Assembly: GCA_963971535.1 (NCBI GenBank)
Contig: OZ020594.1
Span: 116,533,127 to 116,597,126, forward strand
DNA: 64,000 nucleotides
Source of the DNA: Notolepis coatsorum
Taxonomy: Eukaryota; Chordata; Actinopteri; Aulopiformes; Paralepididae
Reading direction: 5' to 3'
This document shows, piece by piece, positions 32,700-41,935 of this stretch. The number at the start of each line of letters is the position of its first letter. Positions within the stretch are counted from its first letter, which is position 1. The translations under genes and the position numbers were made by a program. The notes under the pieces are model-generated. The model was not told where the DNA came from and did no database searches. It saw nothing but the letters and a program-made list of their open reading frames with translations.

Positions 32700-33921
32700 A
32701 GCTCATACTGGCTGCATATCTGTTCTACTGTCTATCTAGAAGCTCATACTGGCTGCATATATCTTCTACTGTCTTATCTAGAAGCTCATACTGGCTGCAT
32801 ATCTCTTCTACTGTCTTATCTAGAAGCTCATACTGGCTGCATATCTCTTCTACTGTCTTATCTAGAAGCTCATACTGGCTGCATATCTCTTCTACTGTCT
32901 TATCTAGAAGCTCATACTGGCTGCATATCTGTTCTACTGTATCTAGAAGCTCATACTGGCTGCATATCTGTTCTACTGTATCTAGAAGCTCATACTGGCT
33001 GCATATCTGTTCTACTGTATCTAGAAGCTCATACTGGCTGCATATCACTTCTACTGTCTGTCTAGAAGCTCATACTGGCTGCATATCTGTTCTACTGTCT
33101 TATCTAGAAGCTCATACTGGCTGCATATCTCTTCTACTGTCTTATCTAGAAGCTCATACTGGCTGCATATCTCTTCTACTGTCTTATCTAGAAGCTCATA
33201 CTGGCTGCATATCTCTTCTACTGTCTTATCTAGAAGCCCATACTGGCTGCATATCTGTTCTACTGTATCTAGAAGCTCATACTGGCTGCATATCTGTTCT
33301 ACTGTCTCTAGAAGATCATATACTGGCTGCATATCTGTTCTACTGTCTCTAGAAGATCATACTGGCTGCATATCTGTTCTACTGTATCTAGAAGCTCATA
33401 CTGGCTGCATATCTGTTCTACTGTATCTAGAAGCTCATCATGGCTGCATATCTGTTCTACTGTATCTAGAAGCTCATACTGGCTGCATATCTCTTCTACT
33501 GTCTGTCTAGAAGCTCATACTGGCTGCATATCTGTTCTACTGTCTTATCTAGAAGCTCATACTGGCTGCATATCTGTTCTACTGTCTTATCTAGAAGCTC
33601 ATACTGGCTGCATATCTCTTCTACTGTCTTATCTAGAAGCTCATACTGGCTGCATATCTCTTCTACTGTCTTATCTAGAAGCTCATACTGGCTGCATATC
33701 TGTTCTACTGTATCTAGAAGCTCATACTGGCTGCATATCTGTTCTACTGTCTCTAGAAGATCATACTGGCTGCATATCTGTTCTACTGTATCTAGAAGCT
33801 CATATACTGGCTGCATATCTGTTCTACTGTATCTAGAAGCTCATACTGGCTGCATATCTGTTCTACTGTATCTAGAAGCTCATACTGGCTGCATATCTCT
33901 TCTACTGTATCTAGAAGCTCA
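32700..33921 (-). repeat. 39/42-bp minisatellite, about 30 copies
   Basis: The unit 'agaagctcatactggctgca' plus 'tatctgttctactgt(ctta)tct' has 39-bp and 42-bp versions. Both are multiples of three, so the minus strand keeps open frames of about 93-107 codons made of ICSQYELLDKTVEE repeats (13 or 14 residues). There is no start context, splice site or flanking exon to support a gene. Confidence 0.96.
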
Positions 33922-34292
33922 TTGGTTTGTAAATTGACTAGATTTTCTAGAGATTTTTAGTTTTTAATTGTATGTTTTGTAATCTGTATCTGTCGTTACC
34001 AGTTAGTCGTGTTACTTTGCTCGTATTCACTGTTCTGGTGGTTCTAGTTGTACGCCTGGATCTGGTGTTCTTTGACCATGTCCTATATCCTGTAAATAAT
34101 ATGTACAGATACCGAGATGTCACAAATATGTTACCTGTTACCTGTTTATTGCACAATGTTGTTTTTTTATTGGATTCTATTATATGTTGTACCACGTATT
34201 GCACATCGTTGCGGGCAAGACCACCCGCATTTCATTGTATACTTGTATGCCGTGACAATTAAAACTCTTGACTTGACTTGACTTGACTTGAC
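33922..34292 (+). mobile_element. Probable LINE 3' UTR ending in (GACTT)n
   Basis: The end 'cccgcatttcattgtatact', 'gtgacaattaaaactcttga' and then four GACTT units resembles the 3' ends of fish non-LTR elements, and is similar in layout to 48600-48695. No ORF kept. Confidence 0.45.
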
Positions 34293-34299
34293 CCTGCTA

Positions 34300-35035
34300 C
34301 ACAATTAATCTCAAAACAAACTGGTCAGACTACATGCTTGACCTTACTCCTAGAACCCACCTCGCCCCTGCCCACGTGACAACGGCTTAGAGTAGACGAC
34401 AGAGTGCAGCAACTTGCAATGGGCCTGTCTACAAGATACACTATACACGATCAAGGTACCCATATATGTGTACATATCAAAATACTTCCCAAAGGTCAGT
34501 GAATACCACGACCACAACACCATAGAGGGAGCTCCACAAATCATGTTAAACCCAGATTCGGCTCAAACAGGAACACGTTTCGCAATTATGCCACATCAAT
34601 GTGGAACGCCCTACCCAAAGCTGTAAAGGAATGTGAATCACTACCCACTTTCAAAACCACTCTCAAAGAACACCTACGGGAGACTGCAATTCGAAACTGG
34701 CCCCTGTAAATGTCCTAACCCAACCCAATGTACAGTCAATTACCAAACATGGTTTTGTCAATATGTACAGTTGCTTGTGCAGTTGTACAGTGTCCAGTGT
34801 CCACCCCTACCCAACCTACCCAACCCCCCCCACCCCACCCACCCCCCCACCTATAATGTATACGTTTTCATAAATGTATAGCCGTATATCCTGATGAATT
34901 GAAAATGGGGGACCCTGATGCAAGACGAAAGTCTTTCTCTGGTCTGCATCCCCTTAACAATTGTGTGTATTGAGCTGTACTGTATTGTACCCATTCTGCA
35001 ATCTGTTAATAAAGTTTTCAATCAATCAATCAAAA
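34300..35035 (+). pseudogene. CR1-like LINE, degenerate 3' copy
   Basis: Matches 25495-26375: 'caaactggtcagactac', 'cccaaaggtcagtgaatacc', the C-rich UTR, AATAAAG and the (TCAA)n tail at 35013-35030. Small indels break the reading frame, for example in the segment at 34370-34400 and after 34565 where part of the coding region is deleted. Confidence 0.8.
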
Positions 35036-35070
35036 CCGTGGTCAGTCTGTGCGGAGAAACAAGGATCCGA

Positions 35071-35165
35071 GCATGGTTGCCAGATCGGATTAACAATATC
35101 CGAACCGCCCATTATTATCAAAGGTCTGTCAGATGAAGGCGGACTCTCAAATCTGGCAACACTGA
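35071..35165. mobile_element. Possible short TIR element
   Basis: 'GGTTGCCAGAT' at the left and 'ATCTGGCAACACTG' at the right form inverted ends around about 90 bp. Similar 'CAGTGTTGCCAGAT' ends occur in fish DNA transposons as far as I recall. No target duplication found. Confidence 0.3.
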
Positions 35166-35489
35166 TGCGTTGCATTGTGGGGGATCCCGGTTTGAAATTT
35201 GAATTGAAGCGCGTTACAGAAGAGTCTGCACCACGTCGTGAGCATTGCAACTGTTGCATCTTCTCCTCAGGTAATTGTGTGCAACACATATATTTTATTA
35301 TTTATAAGTAATGCGTGCCGCTGATATAAATGAGTGCTGTTTAGTCTGTGTTTTCAGTGACTACTGTAACGTTATTAGCTCGATATTATGAAACTGGCGG
35401 GGTAAACTACCGGAGCTGCTAACTGGCTAACGGTATGACTAGCTAACGTTGCTATACTGTACCCGGAGCTGATAGCGTTATGACTATGA

Positions 35490-35826
35490 GAGTTAACTTT
35501 TGTTAGCTTGGGGAGCTGTGGTCCGTGTTGTATTAGCTTGTGTTAGCTTGGGGAGCTGCGGTCTGTGTTGTGTTAGCTTGTGTTAGCTTGGGGAGCTGCG
35601 GTCTGTGTTGTGTTAGCTTGGGGAGCTGTGGTCCGTGTTGTATTAGCTTGTGTTAGCTTGGGGAGCTGCGGTCTGTGTTGTGTTAGCTTGGGGAGCTGTG
35701 GTCCGTGTTGTATTAGCTTGTGTTAGCTTGGGGAGCTGCGGTCTGTGTTGTGTTAGCTTGGGGAGCTGCGGTCTGTGTTGTGTTAGCTTGGGGAGCTGTG
35801 GTCCGTGTTGTATTAGCTTGGGGAGC
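35490..35826 (-). repeat. Inverted copy of the 30/40-bp minisatellite
   Basis: The tandem 'gttagcttggggagctgcgg' is the reverse complement of the unit at 29495-32520, with about 9 units. It ends exactly where the duplicated segment at 35829 begins. Confidence 0.95.
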
Positions 35827-35828
35827 TT

Positions 35829-36120
35829 ACTAACCCTACTGTCATGCACTAATAAACTAACCTACGCTGTAACACGCAACACTTTGATGAATATTGTTAC
35901 TCAGCTGATAGAGTTGTAATAAAATATATAATTTCATTGTTGCAAATACTGTTACAGTGCTGGATCTCATCAATGAGATGAACGCAGAAGACGGCTCAAG
36001 AACAACTACTTCAAGTGGTCGTAAGTGATGTATACATCTTTTTTATTGTGTGTGTGACTGTGTATGTATATATAATATATACTTTTTAATCTGGGACATC
36101 ATTTCAAAGAGTCATCCTGT
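35829..36120 (+). repeat. Duplicated segment, copy 1 (partner 37614-37910)
   Basis: From 'aaccctactgtcatgcacta' to 'gagtcatcctgtaatgcc' this matches 37617-37905 at about 97%, offset by about 1785 bp in direct orientation. It contains a 63-bp exon-like block. Confidence 0.93.
35958..36020 (+). other. Exon-like block, copy 1 (63 bp)
   Basis: Bounded by an acceptor-like 'ctgttacag' and a strong donor 'GTAAGTGATG'. It is open in the frame reading LDLINEMNAEDGSRTTTSSG. The same block with the same borders lies at 37745-37807. 63 bp is a whole number of codons. I do not recognise the protein. It could be a small host exon, duplicated, or an exon-like part of a repeat. Confidence 0.35.
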
Positions 36121-36121
36121 A

Positions 36122-36133
36122 ATGCCCTCTCTC

Positions 36134-36187
<54 letters not shown>
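36122..36187 (+). repeat. (CT)n microsatellite
   Basis: A pure CT run of about 60 bp inside the duplicated segment's end. The second copy of the segment has a much shorter CT run at 37910-37928. Confidence 0.95.
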
Positions 36188-36190
<3 letters not shown>

Positions 36191-37027
36191 GGGTAACGCA
36201 TGTATTCCTGGTAACCTGCCCCATTTCTAAGCCATATAACCCAGGACGTTATACGAACAACATTAAAATCTTTTCTCATGTCAAGAATGATTGTTATAGA
36301 TGCCAAATAATTCACCTTTAAAAAAAAAAACATGTAATGAGGGATGGCGGACCTCTAAAGTTGACCTAAGTTACCGGGAATACCAATTCACTATCTCCTC
36401 CAATTTAAGAGAGAATTAAAATGTTTTGGTTGTTTTGTAGGGATATCATCATCATGTAACATAATACCATAGTTCTCCCCGAGTTATCTCAAGAGAATTC
36501 AAATTTAGCTGAATCTGAAGGAAAAATCCGGGTATGGGATATGAGTCAACATAGTTCATGACCTTCAATTGATAACAAACATAAAAGGCTTAATTTTCAT
36601 GGCAGATGCATGATATGTTTTGGGCATGATCTTGGCACCCCAATGAACAACCAAAATGAGTTTCGTCTTTTGTGGCCAATTATTTGAGGAGATAATTACG
36701 TTTCACATATTGATCCCAGGTTACCGCGAATACCTATCCTCACAATTCCAGATAAACACTTAAATCTCCTATTTTACTAAAGATTGGTGAGATTTTATTT
36801 TTGGAAATCATAACAGCAATAATAAGGGTTAGGTGTAAACCAGAATTACTAGAATGTGTTGTGTTTTGTCTGTTAAAATGAGCAAAAACAAGGAAAGGGT
36901 ATTCCCAGTAACTTAAAAACAAGTGCAAAAAATACAGTTCTAGAACAAGTATTTTAATTTTTTCTATATTCAAGAAAGTGGAAAGGAACCCAACATTTTC
37001 AATTGTCTGCACACAATCGTTTTGTTA
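36188..37027. other. No recognised feature
   Basis: Unique AT-rich DNA between the two segment copies. 'ttaccgggaatacc' and similar phrases recur loosely. No ORF of note. Confidence 0.4.
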
Positions 37028-37455
37028 TTCACCACCATGCCCCTAGTCAGTCTACACCACCATGCCCCTAGTCAGTCTACACCACCACCATGCCCCTAGT
37101 CAGTCTACACCACCACCATGCCCCTAGTCAGTCTACACCACCACCATGCCCCTAGTCAGTCTACACCACCACCATGCCCCTAGTCAGTCTACACCACCAC
37201 CATGCCCCTAGTCAGTCTACACCAGCAACCTGCGCCTAGTCAGTCTACACCACCATGCCCCTAGTCAGTCTACACCACCATGCCCCTAGTCAGTCTACAC
37301 GACCACCATGCCCCTAGTCAGTCTACACCACCACCATGCCCCTAGTCAGTCTACACCACCACCATGCCCCTAGTCAGTCTACACCACCATGCCCCTAGTC
37401 AGTCTACACCACCATGCCCCTAGTCGGTCTACACCAACCTGCCCCTAGTCAGATA
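37028..37455 (+). repeat. 25/28-bp minisatellite, about 16 copies
   Basis: The unit 'accaccatgcccctagtcag' plus 'tctac', with an optional extra ACC. Fully tandem without unique spacers, so not a CRISPR array. Confidence 0.95.
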
Positions 37456-37613
37456 TGCTTACTTTTGGTTAGGCCTCCAAATTAAGATAATCTGGACAAA
37501 CCTGTCAGATTTTCTGATTTATATGTAGACCGGTTTGAGTTTATTGTAGTGATGTTACTGTGTTTCCAAATCTCAGATATTAACTTGTTAAGTGTTTGTT
37601 TTTTTACAGTATG

Positions 37614-37910
37614 TAAAACCCTACTGTCATGCACTAATAAACTAACCTACGCTGTAACACGCAACACTTTGATGAATATTGTTACTCAGCTGATAGAGTT
37701 GTAAGAAAATATATAATTTCATTGTTGCAAATATACTGTTACAGTGCTGGATCTCATCAATGAGATGAATGCAGAAGACGGCTCAAGAACAACTACTTCA
37801 AGTGGTCGTAAGTGATGTATAATTTTTTTTTATTGTGTGTGTGACTGTATATATAATATATACTTTTTAATCTGGGACATCATTTTCAAAGAGTCATCCT
37901 GTAATGCCTT
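37614..37910 (+). repeat. Duplicated segment, copy 2
   Basis: The partner of 35829-36120, with the exon-like block at 37745-37807. A further donor-bounded block (37933-37979, ending 'cttcaagtggtcatgctt' before GTAAGTGATG) shares its 3' end with the 63-bp block. Confidence 0.9.
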
Positions 37911-38089
37911 CTCTATCTCTCTCTCTCCCAAGACGGTCAAGATCTACCAAGTCTTCAAGATCTTCAAGTGGTCATGCTTGTAAGTGATGTATAAAATGTT
38001 TTATTGTGTGTGTGACTGTGTATAGATATACTTTTCAATCTGGGACTTTCATTTCAACAGCTGGAAAGGGTCATCCTGTGTTGATGGAT

Positions 38090-38514
38090 GCTACAGTATA
38101 TTGTATGTAGATGTGCATGACGTGGACTAAATTAGAGGTCCTAGATATGCAAAATAATATTGAGAATCACTGGCCTTAGACTATCTACTAACGTATTCTC
38201 GCTCTCTCTAGGTTCATGGCCACTAATGACTTCAGACCTTCAGAAGGACAGTATGCTGGATGAGGAAGGTCTTGGCCATGCTGCGATGGCTCCTAGAAGA
38301 CAAGAACGGAGAGGTGCTGGACCTGGCTGTCAAATGGTTTGTAATGCTACAGTATATTGTATGTAGATGTGCATGACATGGACTAAATTAGAGGTCCTAG
38401 ATATGCAAAATAATATTGAGAATCACTGGCCTTAGACTATCTACTAACGTATTCTCGCTCTCTCTCTTTAGGTTCATGGCCACTAATGACTTCAGAGCTT
38501 CAGAAGGACAGTAT
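38090..38514 (+). repeat. 256-bp tandem duplication
   Basis: 'gctacagtatattgtatgta' starts at 38090 and at 38346, and both copies continue nearly identically through 'aggttcatggccactaatga' to 'gaaggacagtat'. The second copy is broken at 38514 by a transposon and resumes at 39919. Confidence 0.92.
38212..38340 (+). other. Exon-like block of unknown protein
   Basis: Preceded by a pyrimidine tract and AG ('ctcgctctctctag'). It is open in one frame giving SWPLMTSDLQKDSMLDEEG and then HAAMAPRRQERRGAG. Another frame over the last part gives MRKVLAMLRWLLEDKNGEVL, which looks more protein-like. Joined to the block at 35958 or 37745, the first frame stays open across the junction (phase 1). The second copy is split by the Mutator-like element. 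Not recognised. A host gene fragment or a repeat is equally possible. Confidence 0.3.
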
Positions 38515-38734
38515 GCGTGTAGCTTATTGCCAGCGGAAGAGTGCAAGAATGCTTCCGCATTCGTCACCGCACGCCAGTACGGTAATGCGCCTTTCCTTTC
38601 GCCCCGCTCAGACAAATGCATGTAGTACATTGCAACACAATGCAGCATTTCCGCGTACATTGCAACGAATCACTTGGAGTTTGAAAGTGATATCAGAAGA
38701 AACTACTCAACCTCGGCTGTCTTTAACTAGCAGG

Positions 38735-39214
38735 ACGCTAGTGGGCTAGTCGCTAAAATATATATTGTTTTATATATAATTGTACCAACACAGATATTAG
38801 GCAGTACACACATTGTCCTGCAATACATACAGTGAATGCACAGCTACATTCGCCATATATTTCTATCGCTGCTGCGGTCTACAGTGAAATGCAATATTAT
38901 TATTATTATTATTGTAAAGATTATCATTACAATCGCAGCCTGGAGAGGCAATGTTACAAGTGTACGAGGGTTGTGTGCAAAGAGCACAGCCTCTCAATTT
39001 GCACAACGTGCACAAAATAATAATTGTAATGATCTTTACAATAATAATAATATTGCATTTCACTGTAGACCGCAGCAGCGATAAAAATATATGGCGAATG
39101 TAGCTGTGCATTCACTGTACATGTATTGCAGGACAATGTGTGTACTGCCTAATATCTGTGTTGGTACAATTATATATAAAACGATATATATTTGAGCGAC
39201 TAGCCCACTAGCGT
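38735..39214. repeat. Internal palindrome 1
   Basis: Starts ACGCTAGTGGGCTAGTCGCT and ends with its reverse complement. The two arms of about 230 bp share 'cagctacattcgccatatat' and the (ATT)n run. It could form a long hairpin. Confidence 0.85.
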
Positions 39215-39291
39215 GAAGGGGCTCCTTTCCTCAGAGCAGCCCGCTTGTATCACCACGCTCGGCGCTGCTGCGATGGTGCAGGAGGTTGCCT

Positions 39292-39758
39292 CGCTAGTGG
39301 GCTAGTCGCTCAAATATATATATCGTTTTATATATAATTGTACCAACACAGATATTAGGCAGTACACACATTGTCCTGCAATACATGTACAGTGAATGCA
39401 CAGCTACATTCGCCATATATTTCCATCGCTGCTGCGGTCTACAGTGAAATGCAATATTATTATTATTGTAAAGAACATTACAATTATTATTTTGTGCACG
39501 TTGTGCAAATTGAGAGGCTGTGCTCTTTGCACACAACCCTCGTACACTTGTAACATTGCCTCCAGGCTGCGATTGTAATGATAATCTTTACAATAATAAT
39601 AATAATAATATTGCATTTCACTGTAGACCGCAGCAGCGATAGAAATATATGGCGAATGTAGCTGTGCATTCACTGTACATGTATTGCAGGACAATGTGTG
39701 TACTGCCTAATATCTGTGTTGGTACAATTATATATTTTAGCGACTAGCCCACTAGCGT
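39292..39758. repeat. Internal palindrome 2
   Basis: Same ends and arm sequences as palindrome 1, separated from it by a 77-bp GC-rich spacer. The two palindromes are near-copies of each other. Confidence 0.85.
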
Positions 39759-40054
39759 CCTGCTAGTTAAAGACAGCCGCGGAAATGCTGCGTTGTGTTG
39801 CAATGTACTACATGCATTTGTCTGAGCGGGGCGAAAGGAAAGGCGCATTACCGTACTGGCGTGCGGTGACGAATGCGGAAGCATTCTTGCACTCTTCCGC
39901 TGGCAATAAGTTACACGCGGACAGTATGCTGGATGAGGAAGGTCTTGGCCATGCTGCGATGGCTCCTAGAGGACAAGAACGGAGGTGCAGGACCTGGCTG
40001 TCAAATGGTTTGTAATGCTACAGTATAAATTATTGTATTACATCACACTCACCA

Positions 40055-40480
40055 TCAATGACTCCACCATCACCCCCTCCCCCCTAGTCCGCAACCTCGG
40101 TGTCATCCTCGACCCCACCCTCTCATTTGACCCCATGTCCGCTCCATTGTCAAAACTTCATATTTTCACCTCTGCAACATTGCCAAAATCCGTCACTGCC
40201 TCTACCCCCTGCTGCTGAATCCCTCATACACGCCTTCATCTTTTCCCTCCTGGACTACTGTAACTCCCTCCTCACTGGCATCACCTCCCGCTCCCTCCAT
40301 AAACTGCAGATGGTCCAAAACTCAGTTGCCCGCCTCCTCACTAACACCCGGTCCCGCGAACACATCACTCCTGTCCTCCACTCCCTCCACTGGCTCCCGA
40401 TCAAGGAACGCATTAACTTCAAAACACTACTCCTCACCTTCAAAGCCATCCATAGCCTGGCCTCACCCTGGTCTTAAACT
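40055..40480 (+). pseudogene. L2-clade LINE fragment, RT C-terminus
   Basis: Plus-strand pieces give LVRNLGVILDPTLSFDP, then in another frame IFSLLDYCNSLLTGITS and HITPVLHSLHWLPIKERINF followed by KTLLLTFKAIHSLASPW. This is the post-RT region of fish L2-type LINEs, the same region as in the copy at 58979-61271. Frameshifts near 40170 break it. Both ends are truncated. Confidence 0.8.
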
Positions 40481-40489
40481 TTTTACACC

Positions 40490-40745
40490 AAGAGAACGGT
40501 GGGGAGAGAATATATACATATGATGGGGAGAGAATATATACATACAGTGGGGAGGAGACTGTACATTAGGAGGGGGTGGTTGGGAGAGAAATATACATAT
40601 AATAGACAGTCTCCTCCCCACCGTATGTATATATTCTCTCCCCACCATATGTATATTTCTCTCCCACCCACCCACCCCCTCCTAATGTACAGTCTCCTCC
40701 CCACTGTATGTATATTCTCTCCCCAACGTATGTATATATACCGCC
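40490..40745. repeat. Inverted repeat from LINE 3' UTR sequence
   Basis: The left arm ('ggggagagaatatatacata', 'ggggaggagactgtacatta') is the reverse complement of the right arm (40597-40745), with a short centre near 40595. Similar one-sided sequence is in the CR1-like LINE UTR at 62770-62890. It could form a hairpin of about 100 bp per arm. Confidence 0.8.
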
Positions 40746-40996
40746 ATCTTTCTCCCGGGTTGGTGTGATCACATGACTGACAAAGCCGTGCAGTGATAGG
40801 CCAGAAGTCAATTCGATTGCATCCAGGCTCGGTTGCTTATCCTGTCTGGGTAGCCCGGATGATGGTTTTTTACATCGAATTTTATACACCGCAATTATGC
40901 ATCGAATTTTTTACATTGAATTTTATTATACATTCGAATTTTCTACATTGAATTTTTATTTCACATAGGTAAATTCGGAGCAAAAAAATTCAGATA
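40746..40996. other. AT-rich spacer
   Basis: Repeated 'acattgaatttt' phrases near 40880-40960 and otherwise nothing recognised. Confidence 0.4.
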
Positions 40997-41225
40997 CATG
41001 ATTTTCAAAGTAATTATTTTCAATGCTATAAATTCGGTGTCTGAAAAAATTCAAAAATCAGATACATGTTTTCAAAGTAATTATTTTCAATGCTATAAAT
41101 TTGGTGTCTGAAAAAATTCAGATACATGTTTTCAAAGTAATTATTTTCAATGCTATAAATTCAATTCAGATACATGTTTTCAAAGTAATTATTTTCAATG
41201 CTATAAATTCGGTGTCTGATCAAAT
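40997..41225 (+). repeat. Tandem repeat of about 57-60 bp, four copies
   Basis: The unit contains 'aaagtaattattttcaatgc' and 'tataaattcggtgtctga'. It lies in the intron just upstream of the calcium channel exon. Confidence 0.9.
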
Positions 41226-41419
41226 TCAAATACTTCTGTCACTCATTTGCTTCCATACTGTGGCTCTTGTTGTATTTTGTTATCTTGCTTTCCTTCTCTC
41301 TCTTCTCTCTCTCTTCTCTCTCTCTTCTCTCTCTTCTCTCTCTCTATCTCATCCTCTTCTCTTCTGTCGTTGAATTTGTGGTTCGTTCTTTTTATTTGCC
41401 TTTTTCACTTTTCGTGTAG

Positions 41420-41816
41420 GGCAGTGAGTGGAAGTCCCGTCCCCTCCACGTCGGGGACCAGCACGCCTCGCCGGGGCCGGCGACAGCTCCCCCAGACCCC
41501 CGCCACGCTACGCCCCCACGTCACCTATTCCCCCGTGGTCCGTAAGGCTATGCCCACGCCTCCCGGGGTGCCCCAGGGGCGCCTCCCGGCCCGGCCCCCT
41601 GGCGCTTTTCTCCGGAGCCCCCCCACAGGGCCAGGGGCCTCCCCTTGCCGGCCCCCCGCCACCCCACCATGGCTCACCTCGTCAGGGTCGCCACCCGCCA
41701 CCTCGCTGGGGTGACGCGGGAGGAGGGGGGTCTCCATGGAGGGCGACGGTTGCTTCTACAACCAGGACTACGAGCCACGCCACGAGCCGCCCGCCTATGA
41801 GCAGAGCCCCGCATAA
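41420..41816 (+). CDS. cacna1a: Terminal exon of a P/Q-type calcium channel alpha-1 gene
   Basis: A long pyrimidine tract (41285-41417) and AG precede a GC-rich exon. In the frame starting at 41421 it reads [19 protein letters not shown] followed by [20 protein letters not shown] and [25 protein letters not shown] is the hallmark of the Cav2.1 C-terminus just before the human polyglutamine tract. The fish exon has a Pro/Ala-rich stretch and no poly-Q. The frame meets TGA at 41712-41714, yet stays open for 33 more codons (including [20 protein letters not shown]) to TAA at 41814. The exon starts with GGCAG, as does the human alternative acceptor. Earlier exons are not visible in the window. 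A Cav2.2 paralogue is less likely. Confidence 0.8.
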
Positions 41817-41935
41817 CATTGGGGTCTTGTGCTTGGCACTCCGAGCATGGCACTAACACTGTCACGGTTAGGAGTTTGATTCCTGCTGGGGCCACCCGTT
41901 GTGAATGATGTATACAGTCATTCCAAAGCACTTTA
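41817..41935 (+). mobile_element. tRNA-derived SINE head in the 3' UTR
   Basis: Directly after the last stop, 'gagcatggcactaacactgt' and 'aggagtttgattcctgctgg' resemble the A- and B-box regions of the tRNA-derived SINEs common in fish 3' UTRs. The part after 'ggggccaccc' fades out. Confidence 0.5.

Larger units (their letters stand above)
38515..39918. mobile_element. Mutator-like non-autonomous element with 9-bp TSD
   Basis: Perfect 9-bp target duplications, GGACAGTAT (38506-38514 and 39919-39927), flank 141-bp terminal inverted repeats (38515-38655 and 39778-39918) that differ at about two positions. Each begins GCGTGTA and contains 'ttattgccagcggaagagtg'. Long TIRs with a 9-bp duplication are the hallmark of MULEs. 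Inside are two large palindromes (38735-39214 and 39292-39758). No transposase. TIR identity shows it is young. Confidence 0.78.

Noticed and set aside
37028-37455. Regularly spaced short repeats suggesting a CRISPR array
   Set aside because: Units are directly tandem with no unique spacers, and the context is eukaryotic.
41428-41931. Other-frame ORFs over the calcium channel exon (142 codons plus, 70-85 codons minus)
   Set aside because: High GC content keeps several frames open. Only the frame at 41421 carries the conserved RRQLPQTP motif.
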